From: Platanthera guangdongensis
Lineage: Eukaryota > Streptophyta > Magnoliopsida > Asparagales > Orchidaceae
Length of the DNA: 64,000 nucleotides
Direction of reading: 5' to 3'
Assembly: GCA_039583875.1 (NCBI GenBank)
Contig: CM077163.1
Location: 236,646,646-236,710,645, forward strand
This document shows, piece by piece, positions 33,601 through 47,350 of the stretch. The translations under genes were made by a program, and so were the position numbers. The first letter of the stretch is position 1, and each line of letters opens with the position of its first letter. Below the pieces are notes generated by a model. It made no database searches. It was not told where the DNA came from and saw nothing but the letters and a program-made list of their open reading frames with translations.

Positions 33601-34621
33601 GACTGGATCCTTCAAGTTTTTTTTGCTCTTAATAATCGTAGAAAAATAGTATAGTGATAGCATGGTTTGAATATTAGTTTTAATAATAATAATAACAACA
33701 ATTAAGAAAATAAAATTTGAGTGACTTATGTTTATGATGTCTTTAGGTTTACTTTGAAAAAGACTCAAAAGTTCCAACAGAGAAAAAAAAAATTAGATTC
33801 ATTGGCTTCCAATCATGTGCTAAAGCAACCATTTTTTCCACCTTACAAAAATGGAGACATTCACCTCTCCTCTTCCTTTTAACATTTCACCTTCTAAAAT
33901 CTCCTAGAAAACTCCCTCCCCTCACTCCCTTCCAGAGAGGAATCCCAAATGCCAAAGGGAAAGGTCTATGAGTTAGCTTTTCTTAGACAACATTCTTTTC
34001 CAGCTGAACATTTTCGAGAAAAACATCATTTGGTGAAAGGGTATATTTACCTCTTATTATTATTTTTCACTATTTTCAAAAGTGAGCTTAATCATATACG
34101 GGATAAGTGCAGGCGGGGGGCTACACGGGCCATCAGATATTATCCAGTGACACCGCAACCGCCGATTGCCGCTGGATAAAAAATTTGCCCAGCGGTGGCC
34201 GGTGGCGCGGGCTCGCCGGCCACCGGCCGCCCTGGATTCACCGGCGAATCCATCGGCCTGCGAGCCTGCAGCAAAAAATGTTTTTGTCCAAACTCACATT
34301 TTCATTTTTGCTCCCGTGAGTTTGACAAAAACATCATTGTAATAAAATGTGTTTGTTATGCCATCAAAGGGGCTAGAGCTATCACGGTCCGCGCTGGACT
34401 TGTGAACTTGTAAAAGATCAGTCTGCATATAATTATTTTGGCAATTTTTTTAAAGCACGGCCTACACAGAGCTGAAACTGATTTGAACATGAAAGTTATT
34501 TAAAATTTTTGGCTAGAATCTGTGAAAGCGAGATTAAAAATTGGTAGGCTAGAAAAATAATCATAGAATAAAGTGAAAAGGAGGTCTCTAAGCAACCCAT
34601 CACAATAATCACCACATCTGA
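33601..34621. other. Intergenic between TR-GAG copy 1 and TOP2
   Basis: It is AT-rich. It holds a fragment (about 34300-34390) of the dispersed MITE-like repeat and the 3' flank of TOP2. No gene is seen. Confidence 0.3.
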
Positions 34622-37600
34622 CTAATCGTCGTCTTCCGCCTCAAAATTGGAGTAATCCGACGACACATCATCGTCACCACCACCACCACCGTCTTCCTCA
34701 CTTTCAGACACACTCTCCACATACACCGCTTTTGTCCTAGTCTCTCTCTTCGGCCTCGCCCTCGCCGCGACGGAGTCCTCCACAGACGCTCCGGTTGAAG
34801 AAGAATCCTCAATGCCGTCATTTCCAATTCCTGCCGCCTTGTTTAAGAAGGAACCGCTTTTCTTATTGAAAGGAGATGGCCTCATCTTCCTCACCTTCTT
34901 CTCCGGGGAGTTGTCGACGATCGTCGCAGTCTGCAGCATATCAGTTATGAGTTTCTGGTTCGCCGCTCCCTTCCTAGCCTTTGTTGTCTTGGTTTTGGTC
35001 GCATTGGCTGTTGTTGTTCGTCTTCTTCCTCCTCCCTTCTTTTTCTCTTCGGGCGCTCCGGCCATCTCGATTTCTTCATCATCCGACTCCACTGTTGTTG
35101 TGGTCTTTTTCGCCACGGCAGCTCTCTTCTTTGGTTCTTTTTTGGCCGCTGTTATCATTTTGCAAAAACAAAAGTCTATATATTTCACCATTTCTTCATT
35201 TGAAAGTCTATAGAATAGGGGAGGAGGGGTTTACCTTTCTTTCCATTTGGGGCTTCAGCCATGTCAAAGTCTGAATCATTTTCATCGGAGTCCACAACGG
35301 CTTTCTTTTTATTCTTTGGTGCGTCTTTAGCAGCTTCAGCAATAATCACTGTTTTAGATTCCATGATAATAAAGAGAGTTAGAAATTGAAGTATTTGTTC
35401 AATGGAGTTAGAAATTGAAGTATTTGTTCAATGGAGTTAAGGAGACAAGAAGTATAACCACCATTGTTATCCGGGGAATCCTCGAGATTATATGCAGCCA
35501 ATCTATCTTTGAGGTCTAGAAGCTCATCATCTTCAACAATTTCGACAGAAACGGGCTGAGAATTGACATTTAGCAGTGTCAAAATCTGAACTTGACTACA
35601 TATTTGAAGATAAATATGATTAATTTTAGAAACAGACCTTAACCGTAGATTTATTTTGTCTCCCTTTAGGTTTAGGGATGACAATGTCTTCTTCAATATT
35701 TCCTGGAATAATACTACATGCTTACATGAAATAGCAATGATCTAGAAAAATCAAACAGGTTTAAGACAAAAAATACCAGATTCTATAAAAGGTGATGTAT
35801 GTTTGCTTGTGTTATTCTTTCTTGGTTTTTTTGGAGCTTGCACTTTAGCACCACCATTACCAGCTTTTGCCTTTATCTTCAACCTCTGTGCCTCAGCTTC
35901 AACATCTTTTCTTTCAATTTCCTGCACAAAGTGGAATTAACACTTATGCTTAACCAGCTGAACCAATTTTGGCTATAGGAGTTCAAAATAGTTAATATTT
36001 GGAGACTCACTTCCAGTTCTTTCTCGAGAGCATCTAAATCATTGATCCATAGTGATTTTGGTGATGAATTTCTCAATTCCTCCACATAACTTTTGAGTTT
36101 ATCCTGCTCAGCACACAATTCCTTAATCTTTTCCCAGGTCAAGGATCCTATTGCCATGGAGAGCAGATAGTCATAGTCGCTCGAGGTTCCACTGCCATTG
36201 ACCGATTCTGTAGCGTCCTCAGATTCCTCTGTGGCCCCGGCTATTACAACACTATCCTTTGTCTTTGCCGGAAATGGAGTGAACCCTTTTTGTTGTAGTT
36301 CAAGGAACAATTCCGACTTCTTCCTGTTGTTAACTATAATCTCACCTTGCACAACCCCAAAAATGAATCTGACCTTGTTGTCTAGTCGAAGAAGGCTCAG
36401 TTCAAGATTGTGCAACAAGACTTGCTGCATAAATTTGCCATAAAAATAATGAGCATTATATTATGCCTTTGAACTGATAAGAAAAATTTGTCTAAAAGAA
36501 ATAATAATGAAAACTCCCCTTTAGCTTTATATAATTGTAGGAATTTCCTCTCTATTTTCAAAATGCCAAAATCTTACCACTAAGTTTACATTGTTATATA
36601 CATGTACTCAAAAAAAACATGGAAGACCACTCCATGATTTTTTTTGTACATTTATGTTAACAATGCAAACTTAGATGGAAAGTTCTGATAATTTTAAAAG
36701 AGAAGAGGAGGTCCCTGTAATTATACAAAATTGGAAGATGGGAGGGTCCCAATGCTCTCACCTTTCTTTTCTCATAGTAGGTGATCCTTAGAGAAAAAAA
36801 CTCCTCAAGAACTGGAAAAAATAATCATGTTAGGAAAATTTAAAACATGAAATGTTCATAAAATGCATGTACTCACTTTGTTCTGGTGTATCATATTTCT
36901 TAATCACTCCACTGGGGTCAAAAAGATGCATGTTGCTGGTGCTCATGGTGTTACTGAGCTTGAATTTTTTCTCAAGCCCTTCTCTTCTTGCTATATTGAA
37001 GTTCTCCTCAGACAAGGTAACCTCAAAATGCACAGTTGTATCATCATTGTATTCTCGATAGTCCTGAAAATTTGCTTAGTTTAGTAAGACATCGTACAGT
37101 TGACTCATACAAGATGAAGTGCTTCAGTTACCTTGATAAATGGATCTTTTATTTTATCGTTCCCTGTCATTATTGACTCAAGATATTCCTTATAGTCCTG
37201 AGTCCATCTTCGAACTGGAAGCTCCACAATTCTTAAGGTGGTGTCATCTACCTCTTCTGCAATGCCAGTTACAGTATATGTAGCAGAAGCCTCCTTGGCT
37301 GATGTTTTCTCTATCAGACCCTATTTCATCAATGAAAAGGCATAATTTATAACATAAACTGCGTTTCCTTCAACAAAGAGTAATTGAGAGAAGATAGATA
37401 TCCCCTCCTTACCTTGAATCCTCGATACCATGGGTTCATTGGCTGCATTGGTTCATCATTAAGCAATCGCCGAATATTTGCAACAATATCTCTTGGATTG
37501 TAATTAGGAACGTATGAGCTCCAACCAGTACCAATTCCTTCACTCCCATTGACAAGGACCATGGGAATAATTGGAACATACCTGCAAATTAGTGAAAGTT

Positions 37601-40600
37601 ATTGTCAATATTCAAATGCATGCAAAAATAATCCCCTCAAAAACAAAATATTACCATATGGGTTCAATTGTTTGCCCATCCTCACTCAAATAGTCGAGAA
37701 TGAGGTCGTCTTGCTTGGGAAACAAAACCCGAGTCAACGGTGACAGGCGGGTGAAAATGTACCTAGCACTTGCATGATCTTTTCCTCCCTACGTTCATAA
37801 CGAGGACAAATATATCACAAAATTGAAAGAAGATGAATATTTCAAACTATGAAATGAATTGTATATTTCCCTACTTGGTGTCGTGTACCAAATTGTCCAT
37901 TGGGCTGCAAAAGGTTGATGTTGTTGCTACCGACAAAGTCTTGCGCCATACCGATAATAGTACTGGCAAGGCTTTGCTCACCATGATGGTAGGCTGAATG
38001 CTCCGAAACATAACCCGAAAATTGAGCAACCTTCAAAGAGATGTATGAGCTTTTCAGTTTTCTTGTTAATAATTGAATTTGTTTTAAGGGTCATTTATCG
38101 CAATCTCCCCTCCAACTTTGCATAATTATAGTGACCCCCTCTATTAACTTTTAAAATGACAAAACCTTTCCTCTAGGTTCAGATTGTTAGCATACACTTT
38201 TTGTGCATGCATGTTCGAAGTAAATGGGAGATCTTAGTGATTTTAAAAAGTAGAATGGTAGCTTTTCATAATTACTTCTTTGTTCTAACTAAGATTATGC
38301 TTCTTTGGAATATAATCACCTTAGCTTCTTTGACAAAGTTCCTTTTGAAGGAGCAGAACAAAATCTTTCTTTGGCCTGGTTTCAGGCCATCAACCATGGA
38401 TGGAATTGATCGCTGCAAATCTGCCATGGAAAATAATATCAACTCCTTGTTCACGAAGTCGCTATAGCTTATGAGCTTTTCCTTGTGATCCAGGTAAGTT
38501 CCAGGCTGCAAGAGTTGAAAAATTGGATCAGAGTTTGGGAAAAAAAACGAAATATCTCCCGTCGACGCAAAGAGAAATATCAAATACCTCAAACTGCCGC
38601 AGCCAGTTCTTCCGGGCTTCGATTTTCTTCTTGCTGAATGCGAGCTCAATAGCATCTCCATCTTGTTCATGAGACCAGATGAAGTCCTTCTTGTGCATTT
38701 GAAGATCCTGAAAATATTCCCTTCCTTCTTTGGATGTGCTGGTACCCAACCCCTGTTACCATTGTATTGTGTCACCAATGTTACAAAATGTACAAACTCG
38801 AGTTCATCACATTTTTGTAATTCCATCAAGATCTTAAATATACAGGCTACATGATTTTTTTTTTGCAATTACGCCTTTCTGAGTATTTCTTCAAATACTA
38901 TTCTACTAAATGAATCATTATTTGATTTTTTTTATATTCCTGCCACTATGATTTTTTTTTTATCTTCCTGCCACGAGCTTCAATGGATGTATGTGTGACA
39001 TTTAGTGGTTTAGGCATCAAATCTCGATTTCTTGACAAACTGCAGAAGTATTTTTTGTAATTTTCATCTTGTATCACAAAAAACATAATTTTATCAGAAA
39101 ATATAATTTGTCATAAGGATGTTCATTTCAACAAAAAGTCTTCACCACTGGTGTCATGTTGGATGTGCTACAAGGCAAGGAGTGTGCTGTTGGAAAATTT
39201 CTTCAACACTGGTGCTAGAAGTTTTAGCAGAAAAGCATTGTCTAATTTTATATTTCTAGTCATTGAAACTGATTTTGGATAGATTAGTCCTACATATCAA
39301 AGTACTCATAACATGGTTTCATTGAAAATATTTTACATTAAAATTCTGGCATCATCAAATTATTTTTTTTTACTTTTCCTTTTCTACCAAACAGAAGTTC
39401 AAGTCAACCACTGAGTTTTTGCATTCCCATTAAAGGCCGTTTACCGTGAAATCCCTATCCGTTTGTGAAATTATAGGTTGCACCCCTCTATCATTTGAAA
39501 TTATAAAAACCTCACCTATAAGTTTACATTTTATAATATGCATGCACACAAATACTTATCTGAGAAATTGCAAAAAAAAGTAAACTTATATGAGATGTTT
39601 TTATAATTGTAAAAAATAGAGAGGTCCAAACTGTAATTATTCTAACTCAGAAGATTTTAGTCAATTAATAGTTTAAATTAACAAAATTTATCAGTTCAAG
39701 GAGCTTCATCATACTTTGAAAACAAACCTTATAATACTTTATAGCCCAGGCACCTGCATTACCACCCAAACTCTCCTTCCAAGATTCATATTCTGGGATA
39801 CTGTAGAATGCCAACACCTTTTTTGTTCTGCTATTAGTTGCCTGGGGAAAATTCAATACAAATTAATTTTTGACGACAAGTTCAAACTTTGATGCTTCTA
39901 ATCTTATATGGGGATGTTAAGCTCTCTCTACCTTCACAATTGGTGTTACGAACTCCACCAAGAATGAGGGAACTTTGAGAAGTGAAGGCCAAAATGAGTG
40001 GATGAAATTAATTAAGAGCCCTTTAATGTGAGAACCGTCATGATCCTGCAATTTTAGATCACTAAATATGATTGGCATTTTGTTAAATATGTGTGAATAA
40101 AATAAAAACAAGAAAAAAAAAGACAATTAAGTAGTTTTTTTCCGTATGAAAGAACCTGATCAGTCATAATCATTAGATGACCATATCTTAAACCTTTGAC
40201 ACTGTCATACTCCTTCCCATGCTGCAAACCAAGGATTTGCTTTATGTTCTGGATTTCAGCATTCTCCATTATCTGCTTGTGGCTTGCTTCTCGAACATTC
40301 AGCAGTTTACCTCTAAGTGGAAACACCCCATAGTGATTCCTCCCCACAACCGCAATACCTGCCATCTGTACACCCATAGAGAAGAATTTGAGATAAGTTT
40401 TCAGACGATGCATTAAATCTAAACCTTTTTCCAGCAGAACTTTTGCACACACAAAAAAAGGTTTTTGATTTGGAAGATTTTGAATTGCATACAGCTAGAG
40501 CCTTGGCTGAATCTCCTTCTGTCAAGATTAAAGTGCATTTATCTGAATTCTTTCCACCAGCATCATTAGCATCATCGAGCTTGGTGATTCCGGTGATCTT

Positions 40601-42762
40601 CTGCCTCTTGGTTCCATCTGTCTTCTTCAGCTCCTTACTCTGCTTAAAATCGGCCCATGAGAGAAGGCTCTCCACAATTCCCGATTTCCCAACTGCAGGA
40701 ATAGAAAATTTGAGCTGATGAACATGGTTTACTTGCTGCAGAATTATGGAAATTTGATTGCAATTAATAAAAAAAATGCTTACTCTTCTTTAGGAAATCT
40801 TGTGAAAGCTCGCATTTTGAACCAAAACTTCCTTGACGAGTAGTCAATGTCTCTTTTGTTTGTGAGTCAAATGCAGGGTTGTCAATAAGAGCATTGACAA
40901 ATACCCAGAGATGAGTTCTCACGTTATGAGGTTTAAGGTTGGCATTCTTGTTCTTTTTGTTCACCATGTTCATCACATGTGTGGCGATTTGGCTAGTGAC
41001 ATACTCGACATGTGTTCCTCCCTTGATAGTGCTGATGGAATTCACAAAACTCACCTGTTGAATGTCATATAAAAAGAAAATCATCACTTATTTGTCTTAG
41101 AGGAAGATGAAAATGATAAAATAATGAGTTCTTCCTGCAAGAAACCTGTTGAAATTGCCCATCGCTGAGGCTTACACATATCTCCCACCTGTCATTGACT
41201 TTCTCTAGAATTCTGAATGAATGGATATATAATTTAGATCAGATATGCGCTCAAGTGATGGAAAAGAGGCTAAAGACGGAAATATCTGACCTTGGAAGGG
41301 GATCAGGCCTGGATTTAGAAGCAGACTCTAGGTAGAGGTTGACATAGTCGGCAAAAGTCTTAACAGGAATCTTTTGCCCATTCAACTCAACCTTGACAGT
41401 CTTACCCAGTGTTCCTGCAAGGTCAACCACCCTCTTCTTCATAAGAGCAACCACATCTTCTTCAAGATGAGTCATATTGAATTTTTCTAAGTCTGGCTTG
41501 AAAGTGATCATTGTCCAGTTGTCTTTTTCCTTGCATTGTGTAATGGAGGGCTCTGTCTTGTTCAACATGTTTCCAGTGAACACCTTCATTCAAAAATGCA
41601 CAAAAATTTACAACATTATAACCAGTAATCTGCAATTAACAACCTAATGCTTCTATTACAACATTACCACCAAAATCCGGAAATACAACATAAGTATCAA
41701 TTTTACTCTCAAAAATATTCATTATGAATGTTTTAAGAAACACAAGCTGGGGAGTTTAAATGAACAAAACAACTTACACACACGAGTAATATTAGATTCT
41801 AATATTCTAAGCCCACTTGTTTTGTCTCGAGTATATCTTATCAGGTCTGATAGCAGCAGGTTGATTCCACAATTATGTTCTTCATATTTGGTTCTCTCAC
41901 ATTGAACAGATAAAATATGGTAATTCTTTAAAAAGAATTTCTTGTTTAGCAACATTAGTATAAAGAAAATGTTGTGATGTACATGTTTATATTACTAACT
42001 TTAAATTTACTACCTGTTTTTCACAAATCTGAAGAATCCTACACGATTTAAGAACTTGTAGTAGTGAAAAAAAGAGGAGAGATTCCCTTAAGAACTCATT
42101 CATTTAAATCCATAAAATTTACCAACAGGAAGAAAAAAGAAAGCACAAAAGAAAGAAAGAAAAAAGATCAGAAACCTCACCTGCTTGTACTTCTTCTGCC
42201 TCTTGCCATCAGCCGTCTGGATGATGAACTCTGTTGAGAAAATGTTAGTCAGCTTGGCACCGTACCCGTTTCTTCCTCCGGTGGTCTTCTTCACGTCGTC
42301 ATCGTAGTTGCTGCTGGTGAGGAGATGCCCAAAAATCATCTCCGGCACATAAACCCCCTCTTCCTGGTGGATCTCCACGGGAACCCCATCGCCATTATTG
42401 TAGACGCTGATGCAGTTTCCCCCGGCATCGATATTCACCTTGAGGGAATCCATGGACGGATCCCTCTGCTTGTTGTCGGCGGCATTGACGAGGATCTCGT
42501 CGAAGATCTTGTAGAGACCGGGGACGTAGGTCACCGATCGGTTGACCATCTCGCCGTTCTCGTAGACCCATAGGGTTTGGGTATGCTTCTCGATCGAGCC
42601 GATGTAAGTGTCGGGACGGAGGAGGATGTGCTCCAGCTGCGTCTTCTTCTGGTAAACCTCCTCTATCGTCTTCTTGCCGCCCGTGGCCGCCGGTGCAGCT
42701 CCGGCTGAAGAGTTATGGGCGGTGCTGGACTGAAGGGGCAGCTTCTTGACGGCGGCGACCAT
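34622..42762 (-). CDS. TOP2: DNA topoisomerase II
   Basis: Twenty-two exons join with GT-AG introns and consistent phases into 4476 nt, 1491 aa. Exons: 42762-42181, 41583-41291, 41212-41146, 41054-40784, 40692-40493, 40365-40156, 40045-39932, 39841-39728, 38752-38588, 38505-38320, 38030-37875, 37788-37655, 37581-37413, 37320-37132, 37063-36877, 36811-36762, 36424-36011, 35921-35777, 35702-35638, 35585-35462, 35348-35235, 35148-34622. The N-terminal GHKL ATPase has FDEILVNAADN (88-97) and GGRNGYGAKL. TOPRIM has EGDSAKAL (about 463) and DHDGSH (about 542). The catalytic Tyr is about 796 in HASARYIF. The Lys-rich, acidic C-terminal tail is encoded mainly by the last exon. The nuclear enzyme passes one duplex through another using ATP, for decatenation and chromosome segregation. 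It looks intact. Confidence 0.95.
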
Positions 42763-43296
42763 GGCGAAATGGAGGGGGGAGGGAGACGCAGAGGTTGTGT
42801 CTGAAAGAAAAGAGAGGAGTGAGTGACAAATGAAGGATTGGGTATATGTAAAGAAGGGGGCGAAGGGATACGACGAATTATGAATTCGAATTTTGAATTC
42901 AAATAGAGAGATCCCTCCGCCTAACGGTAAAATGAGTTTTGAATTCCGACGCATCCCAGAAAAGGGTAAATGCCTAATTTCAGGATGCATTATTGCAGTC
43001 CCTGAAGCACAGCTTTTATTTATTTACTTATTTATATCAGCCGAATATATCTATGCAACAACAAAATAAATAAAAATGTATTGTTATTGGTATCCGTAAT
43101 TAATTGATAATTATATCAAAAATGAATATTTGTACTCATAATTCATATTTGTAATCATACATAATAATATTAAGAAAAATGATGAGATCTCATAAGAGAC
43201 GTTAGCCGCGTCCGCACATCATGCATGAGTGCGGATACCCGAACCTTCCCCGACGTAACTAAAATCATCGTCGCCACAAACCGCCATAGACGGCGA
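42763..43296. other. TOP2 promoter region and truncated intergenic DNA
   Basis: A 5' leader rich in CT lies just above the ATG. No convincing TATA box is seen. The LTR element starting at 43297 is only 534 bp from the TOP2 start codon. The last 40 bp contain a CGTCGCCACAAACCGCC unit that continues beyond the element at 59011. Confidence 0.45.
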
Positions 43297-45594
43297 TGTA
43301 CAACCCCGTAGCCGGGCGAGTAGGACCCTCCCCAAATAGCAGCCTAGGGGCGTGTTGTGGGCGACGAGTCGGTGCGACCCCGTTTGAGGACGTGCGGGTG
43401 CTCGCGCATGCTTGGAATTTTTATGTCTTATGTTGTGATATATATTTCTTATATATATATTCATCATATATATATATTTATTATAATATATGTGTATATA
43501 TATTGTATATATACATAGGGGATGGGAGGCTTGATGGGTGTGGCAGCAAAAAGCAAAAGAAGAAAGAAATAAAGAAGAAATCCGGGAGGTGTTGGGTACG
43601 GCAGGGGATAGGAAGAAAGATAAAAAAAAGGAAAAAAGGGGGAACCCTAGAGAGAGAGGCAGCAGGTTTTCTCCAAAAGAGCAGAGCGGCAGCCGCATCA
43701 TTTGGCCCACACCATCTCTCCCGACCTCTCTCTCTCTCTCTCTCTGCAAGGAGGAATCGCCCGCCTCCATCTCTCACTCCGGCCACCCACCAGCAAGGAG
43801 GAGCCGCCGCCGCCCTCCTCTGGGTGCACTTCCCCACCTCCTCTTTCTCCTCCGAGCACCGTTCTCTGGCGATCCAGCCAACTGCCCCACTCGAAATGAT
43901 TAAAAAGGAAGAGATAACTCAGTGTTGGTGGCCATCGGAGCATCACACAGGGAAAGGGGATTCACTCCTCCCGATTCCTGCTACGTGACGACGGAAAATA
44001 TGGAAAACCCCGGGTTTCCTCTCGGACATCTGTTCTCCCCCCCCCCCCCCCCAACAGCCGCAGTAAAAGTCATGGCTGATGGCTTTTTCCGGCGCCACTT
44101 GTTCGTGACAAGCACAGCTCCGGCAAAGCTTCTCCAAATCTCCCTCTCTATCTTCTTATTTCTCCCAGATTTGCTTTCTCTCCCTAAACCTCATAGCCGA
44201 CCACCACCATATTCCAGATCTGACCGAGCCACATCCTTCCTTGGCTCCGACAAGCTCCTACCAGCAGGATCCGGTGTGTTTCCGGACAACTCTATGTCTG
44301 ACCGCCCCTCTCCCTCTCTCCCGGCCGCCTGGAGCAACCCGGCCCCCCTCTCTTTCTCTCGGCCTGGAGCAGGGCTCAGCTTGGAGCGGGGGTTCGACCT
44401 GGGGCTAAGCCCTAATTTTTCACCACCGGCAACAAGCTCGGCCTGGAGCGAGGCTCGGCCTGGAGCGAGGCTCGGCCTGGAGTGGAGATCGACCACCGAC
44501 GCGGCCGTATGCAGTAGGATCGACTCGGAGCTCCTCTCCCGTCCCCGCCGCCAAACACGCGACAAGGGTAACGATGTTTCAACTTGGGCATGTGAAACCT
44601 TCAATTTCCATATTCGCACGGAAGCCCCTCTCCACCAACGGGTGGGGGGAAGGGAGCTCCCCGACGGGTTGACGTGTACGTCCCCGCAGTTAATTGCATT
44701 AGTGCCCGGAAGCGTGAGTGCGGGTTTAGGCATGCTGTGTGAAGCCCATCCGGACGTATGAGCCGGATTGGTGATGTTCTGGGGTTCCCGGAGAAGACTC
44801 CGAAGAAGTTGTTTATTTAGCCGCTTGCAGGGAATGCGCTCCGTAGCCCCCCAAAAAGGGATGTGCACAATATGTTTGGTCAGCTTATGTTGGCCGACCG
44901 ATGACTAGTTGGCCGCCGCTCGTCGAGACGTTGGCGTACAGGTGTTGCAGTACCAGGCGGGGAGTAGCGGGCTTAAGCCCAAACTTGTGCTGGCCCTCGA
45001 AGGCCTTTTTGTTTATATTTCCGGCCTGCGTGCCGAGTATGGAATTTATATTCCTGTAATATTCTTTTATATCTCTGATGCTCTGTGAATGTAGTTTACT
45101 CCTCCTGTCTTGGGCGAGCGGTGTGTTCGTGAACCGCTCCCCCCGTGTGGGCCCCGAGGTATAGATGCCGGGAAGCCCCTGATGGCCCGTTGCCATCCTT
45201 TCAGAGTTGCGGAGTTCCGTTATTGGCGGCCCAATTGAGGCTGCGTAGAGTATGGCTGCTGGGCGGTCTGGCGCTAATAGTAAGGCAGGCGGGGAGCATT
45301 TTACATAGACCCGAGGTGGCACCTCTAGTTTGGGAGCGGATCTCGAGATCCTCCTTGGATGTTCCGATCGGCCAAGAGAGCCCTCCGAAGGTGCCTTAGC
45401 TCAGCCCTTGGCTTGGGAGGGAAAGAGTTAGTTAGTCTTCCGGGTATGCGGCGGGTCCTCCACGCTGAGACCTTGGGTCTGTCTCTTGTGTTCCTAGTCT
45501 TGTGCCTAGATCGTTCGCTTGAGGGTAGTAGGTGCGCGGTCACCCCTTCCCCAAGGGTCGAACTCCACGTGAGACCGATTTTTCGGTTTCAATA
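43297..45594 (+). repeat. 5' LTR of the large LTR element
   Basis: It runs from TGTACAACCCCGTAGCC to CGGTTTCAATA (the other LTR ends CAACA). It contains a TA-rich microsatellite (about 43435-43510), a CT-rich leader and a GGCCTGGAGCGAGGCTC repeat near 44445-44480. The long frames on both strands (such as 44868-44191 on the minus strand) are shared with the other LTR simply because they are copies. Confidence 0.88.
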
Positions 45595-45597
45595 TTT

Positions 45598-45614
45598 TGG
45601 TGCGGTGAGCGTGG
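45598..45614 (+). other. Primer-binding site, tRNA-Phe type
   Basis: TGGTGCGGTGAGCGTGG starts three bases after the 5' LTR. It is identical to the sites of both TR-GAG elements. Confidence 0.75.
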
Positions 45615-46055
45615 ACAGTGACCAGCACAGAAGAACTCAGGCGAACATCATGGCTATAGAAGTGGAACCAGGTGACGACCACGGTCATGCGTTGACACTT
45701 TGTGTGTAAGGTCCTCATACTCAGAGTTGTCCCCTCCCATAGCTGTTGTTTGAATCCCATAGCATTTGGAGTAGGATTTGCACTTATTTGAAGCACTTCT
45801 ACCTGTGAAAACCCATGTGTCCCCATTTATTACATCAACGAGAAACCTAGAGGTTATTTTCTTCAAGAGTAAGTAAGATAGCAGCTGAGAGGTATTAGGA
45901 GCCGAGGTGATCTGAAAGGATTCCCTCCCTAGCGGTAATATGTTATCTCTTCCTTGTAATTCATTAGCAGTCAAGTTTTCTCTTTATTACTAATTCGCCT
46001 CGAGCTTTCGAGGGCTTCAAGGGTTAGCCTCGCGATCGACTCCGGAATCCAAGCG
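45615..46055. other. Leader region of the large LTR element, non-coding
   Basis: The first 40 bases (GTGACCAGCACAGAAG...) match the leader of the TR-GAG elements. The rest shows no coding potential or family match that I can recognise. Confidence 0.4.
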
Positions 46056-46560
46056 TCCAACCCGTTCCTTTTAAATAGCCTAGTTCGGACGATGGGACGG
46101 TGCCGCGGGACTTTAAGCGCTATTGTAAGACCGAGCCTCTGCACTGACGGCCGAGATCAGCTCCCCCCTTGCACGTCGGCCTATGTCCTCCCGATCGCAC
46201 CTATCCTCCGACTAGAGGAATTATCAGGAACGAGCCTAGACGCTAACCTCCCAGATTTGATAAAGGGCCGATCTCTCCAAGCAATCACAAGTGGCATGGC
46301 GGAAAGTGATCTTTGTCATTAGATCAGGATACGAAATGTCCAACCTGTTCCTTCTAAATAACCCAGTTCGGATGATGGGACGATGCCTCGGGACTCTAAG
46401 CGCTATTGTAAGACCGAGCCTCTGCACTGACGGCCGAGATCAGCTCCCCCCTTGCACGTCGGCCTATGTCCCCCTGATTGCATCTCTCTTCCGATTGGAG
46501 GAATTATTAGGAACAGGCTCGGACGCCAGCTTCCCGATTTGGCGACTTCCAGATCGTCTC
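46056..46560 (+). repeat. Tandem direct repeat, period 283 bp, two copies
   Basis: The copies begin TCCAACCCGTTCC (46056) and TCCAACCTGTTCC (46339). They share TATTGTAAGACCGAGCCTCT, GCACTGACGGCCGAGATCAG and CTTGCACGTCGGCCTATGTC. The second copy is shorter at its 3' end. Confidence 0.85.
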
Positions 46561-46659
46561 TCTTATGTATAGAATGCATCCTCCATTTGTAAAAGCATCG
46601 GTGCAATTGACTCTCCAGCACCTCTTAAGTAGATAAGATGTCTCCATCTCGAGCAAAGT

Positions 46660-47350
46660 CAAGTCGAGTAGTTGTGGACCCCGAGCAGATCCCGCTGTCA
46701 GGCTCTCACCTAGCTGGCAGGGCCGGACGTCACTCGGTGTCATCCATGGGCCTCGAGCAGATCCCGCTGTCAGGCTCTCACCTAGCTGGCAGGGCCGGAA
46801 GTCACTCGATGGCAGTAGTTTTGGACCCCGAGCAGATCCCGCTGTCAGGCTCTCACCTAGCTGGCAGGGCCGGACGTCACTCGGTGTCATCCGTGGGCCT
46901 CGAGCAGATCCCGCTGTCAGGCTCTCACCTAGCTGGCAGGGCCGGAAGTTACTCGATGGCGGTAGTTGTGGATCCCGAGCAGATCCCGTTGTCAGGCTCT
47001 CACCTAGCTGGCAGGGCCGGACGTCACTCGGTGTCATCCGTGGGCCTCGAGCAGATCCCGCTGTCAGGCTCTCACCTAGCTGGCAGGGCCGGAAGTCACT
47101 CGATGGCGGTAGTTGTGGACCTCGAGCAAATCCCGCTGTCAGGCTCTCACCTAGCTGGCAGGGCCGGACGTCACTCGGTGTCATCCGTGGGCCTCGAGCA
47201 GATCCCGCTGTCAGGCTCTCACCTAGCTGGCAGGGCCGGAAGTCACTCGATGGCGGTAGTTGTGGACCCCGAGCAGATCCCGCTGTCAGGCTCTCATCTA
47301 GCTGGCAGGGCCGGAAGTCACTCGGTGTCATCCGTGGGCCTCGAGCAGAT
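46660..47350 (+). repeat. Hairpin-motif tandem array of the large element (left part)
   Basis: It consists of alternating units of 72 and 75 bp (a 147 bp dimer), each with CAGATCCCGCTGTCAGGCTC then TCACCTAGCTGGCAGGGCCGG. The two unit types end CACTCGGTGTCATCCGTGGG and CACTCGATGGCGGTAGTTGT. The array is open in one frame throughout but has no start context or homologue and is probably non-coding. It resumes at 55656. Confidence 0.88.

Noticed and set aside
43500..43990. Arg/Lys/Ser-rich ORFs after the TA microsatellite
   Set aside because: They lie in an LTR leader of simple composition and are duplicated at 56890-57363 with frame changes; there is no evidence of coding.
44191..44868. 225-codon minus-strand ORF that recurs at 57559-58287
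   Set aside because: It is conserved only because the two regions are LTR copies; it has no protein family features and overlaps the plus-strand CT-rich leader.
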